Assembly: GCA_002914805.1 (NCBI GenBank)
Contig: JXTB01000326.1
Coordinates: forward strand, 252,892-316,891
From: Parasponia andersonii
Lineage: Eukaryota; Streptophyta; Magnoliopsida; Rosales; Cannabaceae
Direction: 5' to 3'
Length of the DNA: 64,000 nt
Both the position numbers and the translations under genes were made by a program. The notes below the pieces were generated by a model, which was not told where the DNA came from, ran no database searches, and saw only the letters and a program-made list of their open reading frames with translations. This document shows, piece by piece, positions 54,948 to 64,000 of the stretch (positions within the stretch are counted from its first letter, which is position 1; every line of letters begins with the position of its first letter).

Positions 54948-57110
54948 TATCAAAATATACGAACAATTTTTAAAGTAGTTCAAACTTTTGAACAAAATAT
55001 CTATGTCTATCATAGTCAATTTTATTTTCTTTGAGTATTTTGATTGCCACTTAAATATATATGATCTTCTTTAAGCATCCAACGTGAGACTTGATGCATT
55101 ATAATGCTAATTTGAGGTATTTTTGGACTCATGGACTACCACTTAGATGTTATGATATTTCCACGATATATATACCAGAAGTATAGGGGCATTACAAGAT
55201 ATTTAATGATAATTCAAATAAATGACATAAAATCATGAAATATCCGAATTTGTAGAAAGTTGATCCGAATTTTTCGAAACTCCATGTGAATATCTCCAAA
55301 ATCGAGCAATTTGAATAATTGGCTTCTCGAGCAGGGACAATTTGTTACTTTGTTTGGCCTCGACCAGCTCTGAACGAGTTGGTTTCTCTTCAAGCACCGG
55401 AAAATCCGTGCACAACACATACGTTTGATCTAAATGCATTTGATAAAAATCTAGAGAACTGATTCTTGGACAAATTATCCCAAAGTCACAGTTAAAAGCT
55501 GAAGTTAGGCTAGTGTAGATTTGGATTTTGGATTGTGCGGCAATCTCTCTTCTTCTATAGTGAACATTATAAAGTACTAAAAATAACCTTCAATATTTAT
55601 CAAAATACCAAAAGTAAATACCCCTACAAGCTTTAGCCAAACCTACAATGCGGTCTGACTCTTTCTCTTCGTCTTCTCCATTACGGTGGAAAAAGGTGGT
55701 GTTGTAACTAATTAAGGACAAGAGTAATCACCAAGTCACATTCTCCTCATCTTCTCTGGTTGCCATTGCCGCCTTTATGAGTTTGGCACCGGTAATGAGT
55801 ATGTTTCTCTCTCTCTCTCTCTAATATTTGTTCTACTTGGATCATCAATAATACCTCTCAAGTTTCTGAATTTTTCAAGTTCAAAACTGAAGAGGTATTT
55901 TCAAGAGGTTACAAGAGTTATGCAATTGGAAACGAGATATCATGTCATTTTTTTTTATTTATTTGGATTATTCAATAATTTAAGAAGATTATATACTTTG
56001 TTCTTTTTTGGCTATAAATTTTATGGGTATCCAATTTGTAGAACTATATACTAGTTTGATCATATGCTTCAACTTTTGGGTGCCTACGACAGATTGGGTT
56101 AATGAATGAATTTTGGGAGCAAGTGGAATGCTGGTTAGTTTTGTTGTGTAAAGCAAATGATTAAATAAGTTAGCAGCAAAAATAACCAACTAATGATTGA
56201 ATAGTTTTCTTTTACGAGCTCCAAGTTTTGGAAGTAAGAACCGTCTGATATTTCTCTTTTTAACAAGTGCTTGCGTGATAGTGAATTGGAGATCAATTAT
56301 AATACAGAAGAAAAAATATCTCTTCTTTCTCCTCTTTTAACTTTAATTTCATAAACACTTTAGTGACTCTCGTGTTTGCTCTACTTGCTTTCTTGCTTTA
56401 GTGATATGGTATTTTAGTACTTGGAAATATATATTTCAGTTCTTTGTCTTAAGCACTTGGGTGTGTATATTTTTCTTTATGGTCTTTTGATACAATACTT
56501 CTAGTTCAGTCCTTGATCCTCTAGTTGTTAAATGCCTTTTCTTGATTCTACTTGAAAAAATAAACAAAACATTTAAACCTAGTTGAGGTTATCCAAAATA
56601 AGCATTAGAAGATCCTATCAAGTCTGAAATTGCTAGAACAAAATCTAACAGTTTATATAGTATGCTTCTTGTATCTATATATAAGAGTAATGTATTAAGT
56701 TTTGCTCTGTTAAAACTTGTATTTTGTCCAAAATTATTGAGTCTAAGAAAAAGTTTGATAGCAAGAGAATGATTCTTACGAACTTCATTTTGGTATGACA
56801 AATTTGGCTCTTAACACAATTATACGTGACATTTGGTAGCATATCTTTTCTCTAAAATAACAACATATCTCATGGTAATGAAGATCCTTGTAAGCATTAA
56901 TTTAGAGAATTTAACACAAATCATCTATTAGTCGTTCGGTTCTCATTTTTTGCCCTGTATTAGGAATGAATGCTGATGGAAGATATATAAATCATCTCAA
57001 ATGTTTCTACCTAGAAACTTTTGCTTCGATTGGAATTTATCTTCCAAGAAAGAGTGAGTTTCCTCCAAGATCAAATATGATGGAATTGCCTGCTATCAAA
57101 GTTAGCCATA

Positions 57111-57265
57111 ATTAGTTGTGTACTATCTTGTTAGATATGAGAAGGCTAGAGAGATGTGGGAACGGAGTAATGTAGATATTGATCACAATTAGTTGTGTAC
57201 TATCTTTTTAGATATGAGAAGGCTAGGGAGATGTGGGAACGAAGTAATATAGATATTGATGATGA
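57111..57265. repeat. 77-bp tandem duplication
   Basis: Copies start at 57111 and 57188 (ATTAGTTGTGTACTATCTT) and differ at only a few positions through GATGTGGGAACG and TAGATATTGAT. Confidence 0.9.
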
Positions 57266-58840
57266 TGCTGTCAATTTAAATGACTAGAAACTGATGTAAT
57301 ACATTCTAACTATGGGTGCACAAGGAGACTTTATGTTAGTTCTTTTTGAAATGTGGATTATTTGTTTCGTAAGGAATCAGGTTATCCATGATGAGACAGA
57401 TTATGGCTGCTACGATGAAGAGAATCCTTGGAGACAGTCATGCTACTATTGTCAAGGCATCTGCAATTAATCTTGTAGAGCAAGTTGCATGCGGCTTACA
57501 CATGCAGAAAAATAAGACCGAGAATTTGGAAAAGCTAACCCCTGGAAGAGTTGGCTTTGTTATCATTCGAATATTTTTCTCTTTGCTTATATTGATGCAT
57601 GTATCATTTACTTGTTTCAATTGGTTGTTTTATATTAATAGACAATATTACCATCAATGATTCCTTTGTCCTTCCTCTAACACATTGTCTTCAATTAGTG
57701 GCTTTTGTTTAGTTGGAATCATTGATCTCAATTTCTGTTCTCATTTTTATTAAAGAAAGGGGAAAATGTTTCTTGTAAGAGTTTCTCTTTTTAGTTTTTT
57801 ATTTTCTTGGTCTGGTTCCCTTTAGTTGTTGTGCAGCTTGCACAGAAAAATTTGGCCTTAATTAAAGCGTGAGAAGAGAGTGAAAATATAAAAAGCAAAC
57901 AAAAACTACATTAGCATATTATGATTTTATTGTGGATAGTAGTTATAGAAAAAATCTTTACTCAATTTTACTGAGTGGCCACTAGTCTTTAAATTCACAA
58001 AAAATTAAAGGGGATAATCTTGGAGATCAAATTTTTGCAAGTTTAATTTTCATCTACACTTATTTTGCTTTAGTATATTTGAAATGAGAAAATATATACT
58101 AATATTATAAATTTTTCATCTTCAGCAAAATATATGCTAATATTGTAAATTTTTCATCTTCATCTTTATGTTATTTCTGGAACTTATGAAAAGTATATTC
58201 ACTTGAGTTTATATTTGTATCAATCTTTTAAAAATTATTAATTTACTTAATATATATTATAAAAATAATCTATCAAGTATTAAAGGATTTATTTAAAGGG
58301 GCTATTTGAAAAAATACATAATTATATAATTTATTTATTTTGGTTATTTTATATTTTTACAGCAATTTAGTTATACAGTTTACTAAGTACTCTAATATAA
58401 TTTTTTTTAAATCAAAACACTTTAAAATTTCAATTTACTAAATACTTAATTATTTTACAATAAAACAGATTTTTTAATCGGTACAGCTCAAATTAATTTT
58501 TTTAAAATCTACAACTATACCCATTACCAAACTGACCCAAGAGTACATTCAAAGAAGATTCTTCTTTCCGCCTAGAAGATATTGCCCTATTTGCCACGTG
58601 ATGTTCTTAATAAATCTTTCTCAAGTAAAGCCAAGCTCTTCCACTTCTAACTTCTGCACTAAACCCTTTTTTCCTTTTCAAAGTATTAAATCTTCCCTTG
58701 TCTCTCAAAAGAAGAACCCACTTATGTTTCGAGTTTCAAAAATATATTATAAAAATTCTTCGTTTCTTGCGCGTGCATTTAACTTTGTTTAGTTTTTTTG
58801 CTCAGGTAACTTTGTTTAGTTTCATACTTCTAAAGAGTTC

Positions 58841-58842
<2 letters not shown>

Positions 58843-58876
<34 letters not shown>
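58843..58876. repeat. (TA)n microsatellite
   Basis: Uninterrupted TA run of about 17 units. Confidence 0.95.
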
Positions 58877-58883
<7 letters not shown>

Positions 58884-61027
58884 CATAAATATAAAATAAA
58901 CGCAACTCCTTTATTTTTCGTTACTTTAAATTTTACAACATATAATAGCATAAAAGTAATTTTACACAAAATCAATGTAAATAAGAATAATAAACGTAAA
59001 AAGCATATTCACATAATTGATATAATTTTGTAACAGAATGAAATAACACTAGCTAATTCGTGTTTAGTTACATTATTTTCATGCGAAATTACGTACACGT
59101 TATTGTTGTGTAATGTGTGCTACTAATTATGTGAAGATTTACATAAAAGGGGACTGCTCTCTATTTTTATCCAAAAAGGGACTACATCCAACACCGTGTA
59201 TATATATCTATATCTATTAAAACATAAACTAGTGGATTCTAATATATTCTTTATATTTGATCGGGTCTTGGGTTTGTTAAGGTCCACAAAAGGGCCAAAC
59301 TCTTTGCTTAAGATACAGCAAATGAAATGAATTCATTTACATAACAAGGAACTACTACTATAGCTAGGGACATTTCTTTTAGTATTGTATTATTTGTTTA
59401 ATGGCATGCGCTAATTAAACACAGCTTTTTGGGACAAAGCTAGACACAGCTTTTAATGTAACTACTTTTGCAAATTTAAAAATTATAATAATTTTCTTTT
59501 ATGTAAATCCACATTTCCCAGGCAGGCTCTTTTTATATATAGTTGTGTATTTATTATTTTTCTATAGCCAACATTTTATATGTATGGTCCCAGGAAAAAG
59601 GAGAAGGAAAGAGGAAAAAAAATCATTTTGATACTTATAGGTTTGGAAGGAATATTGTTCGTATCCCATAGAAGTCTCGAAAGATTCCTTCAAGCTTTAA
59701 TTGTAGCTTATAAAAAATTTCCAGATCGTTCAAAGATCTTAATTTTGGAATTTTTCAAGGCGCTACTAGTGAAGAAAATCAAAGTAGAATCATACTAAAA
59801 CCAAAAGCCAAATTTTCTTTAGGCCCAAAGTGTTGTAAATAAATATGAAATTTCATTGAGAAACGTTATAGTTCCACTACTACAAAGTGCAAACTATAAG
59901 ATCCACCTCTAGATTTCATGATCTTTGCTACTGTCACATATTGGGTGGTGATGGTCATCAAATTCAAATTAGTACCAAAGCTTCAAAATTTTAATTTGAG
60001 CAATAATGGAGTACCAAATCCATTAAATAAAGTTTCAAAGAATTATAAATTGCTCTTGGTAGACAAGAAACCATTAAATAGTTGAAGTACATACTCCTAT
60101 TCAATTCATAGCTGCATTGCCCCTACCAATTTATATTTCTTTCCTTTGTTAATATGCAATATTCATACAACAGTACTACTGTATCACTTACAAAAGAACG
60201 TCATCTTAGTACATATTGTACTCATTTTTGGTAAGAACAAGATACAAAGAATAATACTTGAGTATCTCACCTATTATCTTATTTTTTAAATACATTTGAA
60301 TATCATTATATTTCGATTAGCATTCTAATTTAAACTTAACCGAAGTAAAATTTAATCTTATTTACTAATTGAATAACTCAAGTCATGTAGTATTTAAAAA
60401 GTAAAACGAGAGACGAGATATCTACATTAATCTAATATGAAAAAAAATTAGGTAGAAATGTGTATAAATTCATGTATTATATATTTTACATAAAGATGGT
60501 AGCTACTAACCAAGCATGTTGATAGCCATATTCAATTAGCTCTAAATTTGAATCAAAGACAACCGTACTTTAGAAGGTAGCTATGTGGGCACCAAAAATG
60601 AAATATGCAAATCAAACATAGAAAATCTTAACATGATCAAAGAAAATCTTAACATAATCAGACAAGATTTCCAAAAATAGGAGTCTACGTGTTTAATGTC
60701 TAATATTACGTGACATGTGTCTCCACACCATTTATAAACATTTTATTTCATAAAGAGTACTACTCAAGTCAAAACCGTCTAAACTCCAGTTGTATTAGTT
60801 AGCATTAATATTTCTCCTATGATATTTAATCCTAGATTCCCATTCTCAATAAAATATACAGTAAGCCAGGTAATGAGATGCCTTTTTAATCCAAATCAAA
60901 GGTGCCAATTGCAATAATCATATGCACGTACATACCTCTCTACAACTCCCTCCAAAACAAAAGTTATAACCACCAAATATCTCTTCTTCGTGTAACTCCT
61001 AAGAGAGAGAGAGAGAGAAAGAGAGAG

Positions 61028-62662
61028 ATGGGGCATGAGTTATGTGCAAAAATGGGAGTTGGGTTTTGGAGAAGAGTGGGAAAGTCATGGAGGAAGTTGG
61101 AGAACTCCTTAAACGATGCCGTTTCGAAGAGCTTTATAGGGAGATACTTCAAGTTAGAAGCCAGAAAGAGCTGTTTCACTAAGGAACTACGAGCCGGGTT
61201 AGCCACTTTTCTCACCATGGCTTATATTATCACAGTCAACGCCACCGTCATCGCCGACTCCGGCGGGACCTGCTCCGTCGCCGACTGCTCAGCTCCGGCG
61301 AACCAGACAGCCACGTCAGATTGCATGGTCAAACCCAACGCTGGCTACCAAGCTTGCCTTTCAAGAACCAAGAGTGACCTCATTGTTGCTACCGTTCTAT
61401 CAGCCATGGTGGGGTCCATTGCCATGGGAGTCTTGGCCAATCTTCCATTGGGCTTAGCCCCTGGTATGGGCCCAAATGCTTATCTAGCCTATAACTTGGT
61501 GGGTTTTCATGGATCGGGGCCCATGTCTTACCAAACTGCTCTGGCTGTGGTTTTGGTTGAGGGGTGCTTGTTCCTTGCAATATCAGCTTTTGGGCTCCGG
61601 GCAAAGCTGGCTAGAGTCATACCTCATCCGGTTCGGCTTGCTTGTGCAGCGGGAATTGGGCTTTTCATTGCTTTTGTGGGCCTTCAGGCCCACCAGGGAA
61701 TGGGCCTTGTTGGGCCAGATCCATCTACTTTGGTGACAATCACTGCTTGCTCCAGCACAAACCCACAAACAGGTGAGTGTCTTGGGGGGAAAATGAGAAG
61801 CCCAACATTCTGGTTGGGGTCAGTTGGCTTCTTAATTACCAGTTATGGCTTAATGAAGGAGATTAAAGGTAGCATGATTTATGGCATTCTATTTGTGACA
61901 TTTATATCATGGTTTAGAAACACATCTGTTACTTATTTTCCTGGTACCCCACTTGGTGACACAAATTTTGAGTACTTCAAGAAAGTGGTGGATTTTCACG
62001 GAATCCAAGCAACAGCTGGGGCCATTAGCTTTACACACTTCAACAGAAGTGAGGTTTGGGTGGCTTTGGTAACTTTGTTGTATGTAGATGTCCTGGCCAC
62101 AACAGGTACGTTGTACACAATGGCTGAAATTGGAGGCTTTGTCAACGAGCAAGGAAGCTTTGAAGGTGAGTACCTGGCCTACATTGTTGATGCAGGTTCA
62201 ACTATTGTCGGGTCCGCACTGGGAGTCTCACCAATCGCGTCTTACATAGAATCGACAGCCGGGATAAGAGAAGGCGGTCGAACAGGGTTAACGGCGGTGG
62301 TTATCGGGTTCTGTTTCTTCCTTTCACTCTTTTTCACTCCTCTGCTGTCTAGTGTGCCTCCCTGGGCCATAGGGCCTTCACTGGTCATGGTTGGTGTGAT
62401 GATGATGAAGGTGGTGAAAGACATAGACTGGGGCAATATGAAAGAGGCAATTCCTGCTTTTGTGACCTTACTTCTAATGCCAATTACCTATTCCATATCG
62501 AATGGAATCATTGCTGGGATTGGAGTTTACATTGCTCTTAGTCTCTACGACTGCTTTGCTGGGTTGGCCAAGTGGTTGATGAAGATGAGAAGAGTGGTTG
62601 TCAAAGAGCATAATCAGGTTTCTGCTACAGCTTGTGCAGACCCAACGATTGAAATCATCTGA
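61028..62662 (+). CDS. AZG2: Azaguanine-resistance-type purine permease (AZG2-like), 544 aa
   Basis: Single-exon gene for a polytopic membrane transporter of the AzgA/NCS2-like family (Arabidopsis AZG1 and AZG2 transport adenine and guanine and have been linked to cytokinin movement). I chose the ATG at 61028 ([19 protein letters not shown]) rather than the upstream in-frame ATG at 60902, because the latter adds 42 residues ending in a GA-repeat-encoded RERERKRE typical of a 5' leader. After a soluble N-terminus (about 1-55), multiple transmembrane segments follow. Family hallmarks include [40 protein letters not shown] and [20 protein letters not shown]. An unusually Cys-rich first extracellular loop ([18 protein letters not shown]) contains an N-glycosylation-like NQT. 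The length fits AZG2 (about 530 aa) better than AZG1, and AZG2 is next to the Kelch gene in Arabidopsis. Confidence 0.93.
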   Translation: MGHELCAKMGVGFWRRVGKSWRKLENSLNDAVSKSFIGRYFKLEARKSCFTKELRAGLATFLTMAYIITVNATVIADSGGTCSVADCSAPANQTATSDCMVKPNAGYQACLSRTKSDLIVATVLSAMVGSIAMGVLANLPLGLAPGMGPNAYLAYNLVGFHGSGPMSYQTALAVVLVEGCLFLAISAFGLRAKLARVIPHPVRLACAAGIGLFIAFVGLQAHQGMGLVGPDPSTLVTITACSSTNPQTGECLGGKMRSPTFWLGSVGFLITSYGLMKEIKGSMIYGILFVTFISWFRNTSVTYFPGTPLGDTNFEYFKKVVDFHGIQATAGAISFTHFNRSEVWVALVTLLYVDVLATTGTLYTMAEIGGFVNEQGSFEGEYLAYIVDAGSTIVGSALGVSPIASYIESTAGIREGGRTGLTAVVIGFCFFLSLFFTPLLSSVPPWAIGPSLVMVGVMMMKVVKDIDWGNMKEAIPAFVTLLLMPITYSISNGIIAGIGVYIALSLYDCFAGLAKWLMKMRRVVVKEHNQVSATACADPTIEII

Positions 62663-63494
62663 AAAGCTTTTAAAGTTTCTTAAATGTGGTGTGTGGAGAT
62701 GATTATAGGACTTAAATGAGTGGTGGTAGGTAATCTAGGAAAACACTTAATAGATTTGTAGACTGTTTGATCTATTAGCAATGGATGCACAAGGTTTGAG
62801 TAGATAGCTGAAAGGTTTCATCTTAGTAAGGGAATCTTTAAGTGCTAACTTGTATAGACATTGGTAGTGGATCAATGTGCTTAGTTGCTTTCTTCCAAGT
62901 TTTTTTGGTACTGTTTTATGAGAGTATAACATAGAGTGAGAATGTAACTGTTGTACTTATTTTTTCTTTATGACATATTAAGTCCACATAGATGTAATGA
63001 AAACAATTCACATGTAGATTAGCTGATCACGGCCTTTGGATTTTATAACAAAAACGTACACGAGACAAATGATACTTGAGGAAAAAGCCTTGCATTAACT
63101 CAGTGTCACCTGGAATTTCATTTTCATTTAACATTCCAAAACTAAGGCTATTCACACAAAAGTTGATACCGGGTGTAATGCCTTACAATACATAACTCAG
63201 TCATCTGGAGTTTCATTTCTATTTAACATTCCAAAAGTAAGGCTATTCACACAAAAGTTGATACTGGGTGTAATGCCTTACAATACATAACTCAGTCATC
63301 TGGAGTTTCATTTCTATTTAACATTCCAAAAGTAAGGCTATTCAAACAAAAGGTTGTCCATAAATTTCTACCACATAATCCCAAGTCGGATACGCACTTA
63401 GTTCCTTCCTACATGAAGAACCTACCTATATGACATCAAAAAGGGTGTTTTCAAATTTCAATTTTCATTTCTTCCTACTCTCTAACGTACTTAC
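62663..63494. other. AZG2 3' flank and a 95-bp tandem repeat
   Basis: No gene. 63097-63350 carries two and a half copies of a unit of about 95-97 bp (AACTCAG starts at 63097, 63194 and 63289), each with CATTTAACATTCCAAAA-like and AAGGCTATTCA blocks. The last two copies are nearly identical. Confidence 0.75.
63097..63350. repeat. Tandem repeat, unit about 95 bp, 2.5 copies
   Basis: Copies 2 and 3 differ by only one or two bases; copy 1 is more diverged. The array lies just downstream (minus sense) of the B3 exon. Confidence 0.9.
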
Positions 63495-63725
63495 CGAATA
63501 TATGCCTTCAAACTCATTTTCAATCTTGAATAGACATTGATCTCCAGACTGAATGCCATTTGCCTTGCTAAAAGCTTCCCAACCAGTTGTTATAACTATC
63601 AAGCTGAGTTTCCCATGGTAGAGGACTGGCCACAATCGTTGGGCAGGATCTTGGAGGAGAACAACTTTCCTTTCCACGTTTGACCTACCCTTTGTAGAGG
63701 GAAATGGCAAATATTCCGGCAGCTC
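63495..63725 (-). CDS. B3 DNA-binding domain exon (REM-like), gene partial
   Basis: One internal exon bounded by an AG acceptor (63726-63727) and a GTAAGT donor (63493-63494), phase 0, 77 codons. The sequence ELPEYLPFPSTKGRSNVERKVVLLQDPAQRLWPVLYHGKLSLIVITTGWEAFSKANGIQSGD has the B3 fold pattern: an early basic strand, RLWPV...Y, the GW-x2-F motif before a helix, then GD-x-CLF. B3 domains bind DNA in plant transcription factors; this spacing is like the REM family. The following coding exon was not found downstream in the window, and upstream exons would lie beyond 64000, so it may be a partial gene or a relic. Confidence 0.75.
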
Positions 63726-63727
63726 CT

Positions 63728-64000
63728 ACAAAAGGAGGGGAGAGAAACATAATCTCTAAACACAAGCACAAAAACGTTCAACTAACTCATGAACAACAAT
63801 ATTTAAAGATTTAGTTGTACAGAGGTCTTGATCTTTTCATACAAGTTACCTCTTCTTTGTTAATCAAGTTTCCTACTTCCGGTCATGTTCACTCGGTAAT
63901 AGAAACAAGTACATCCTTTTGCACAAGCACATGTCTTTCGTATTCTACCACATCTTGATGTTTCCATTCAATTACCGAAACTAAAACTTTTACTTTCAAT
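63728..64000. other. Upstream flank or intron of the B3 gene
   Basis: No second B3 exon could be fixed with confidence; a possible donor at about 63850 on the minus strand has stops in the frames before it. Confidence 0.35.

Larger units (their letters stand above)
49812..61027. other. Gene-poor AT-rich region with small tandem repeats
   Basis: About 11 kb without a gene I can support. It contains local tandem repeats (51030-51315, 53101-53285, 54040-54125, 54888-54947, 57111-57265), a TA microsatellite at 58843-58876, and many A/T runs. An open frame at 57388-57660 begins MMRQIMAATMKRILGDSHATIVKAS and lasts 90 codons, but has no recognised domain. The last 300 bp before 61028 are the promoter and leader of the permease gene, with a GA run at 61003-61027. 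Confidence 0.55.

Noticed and set aside
59580-59798. 72-codon basic/hydrophobic open frame
   Set aside because: No domain, no splice context, and it lies in AT-rich DNA where such frames arise by chance.
60902-61027. Upstream in-frame ATG extending AZG2 by 42 residues
   Set aside because: The extension covers the GA-rich leader and reads RERERKRE; family N-termini resemble the sequence starting at 61028.

Overview
This is nuclear DNA from a flowering plant, almost certainly a eudicot. Every host gene is split by short GT-AG introns, intergenic DNA is very AT-rich, microsatellites are plentiful, and plant Ty1/copia, Ty3/gypsy, L1-type LINE, hAT and MITE remnants lie between genes. Three genes (ELP3, a Kelch protein of the KLHDC4/Kel3 type, and the AZG2-type purine permease) are, as I recall, immediate neighbours in Arabidopsis (AT5G50320, AT5G50310, AT5G50300). 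The window therefore looks like an expanded version of that conserved block with other genes inserted. Species cannot be told from the sequence alone.

Layout. 1-2.1 kb: unassigned DNA and a decayed gypsy pol fragment. 2.2-4.2 kb: a broken copy of a gene pair, a GDSL lipase pseudogene plus a piece of the TELO2 3' region. 5.8-8.6 kb: the intact GDSL esterase/lipase gene (minus, 5 exons, 363 aa). 9.8-18.3 kb: complete TELO2/TEL2 gene (minus, 13 exons, 1030 aa) with a copia element inside intron 8. 18.9-22.9 kb: ELP3 (plus, 9 exons, 564 aa), sharing a 586-bp divergent promoter with TELO2. 24-28.7 kb: a copia fossil carrying a nested LINE and a MITE, ending about 10 bp before the start codon of the next gene. 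28.7-30.2 kb: HemW-type radical SAM protein (plus, 2 exons, 477 aa). 31.3-32.0 kb: broken ends of the two flanking genes, left by a tandem duplication. 33.6-36.4 kb: membrane-anchored C2H2 protein (minus, 9 exons, 267 aa). 38.4-44.5 kb: Kelch protein (minus, 20 exons, 671 aa). 45.6-49.8 kb: dead hAT transposon. 49.8-61 kb: gene-poor AT-rich DNA with small tandem repeats. 61.0-62.7 kb: AZG2-like permease (plus, single exon, 544 aa). 63.5 kb to the end: one exon of a B3-domain protein whose gene leaves the window.

The genes are mostly housekeeping: TELO2 (PIKK maturation), ELP3 (tRNA wobble-uridine modification), HemW (heme handling), a Kelch protein, and purine/cytokinin transport. They do not form an operon-like pathway. 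I rebuilt exon structures by following GT-AG sites and codon phase; every exon chain given as intact closes in frame with a stop.

No new biological system was found. The most informative observations are structural. Two separate tandem segmental duplications each start inside one gene and end inside its neighbour, so that one intact and one broken copy of each gene remains. The HemW gene has had its upstream region taken over by transposon DNA. A 41-bp tandem duplication has doubled a 3' splice site. A shared ACGACGTCGTTTT promoter motif lies upstream of ELP3 and the Kelch gene, with a shorter version near TELO2.
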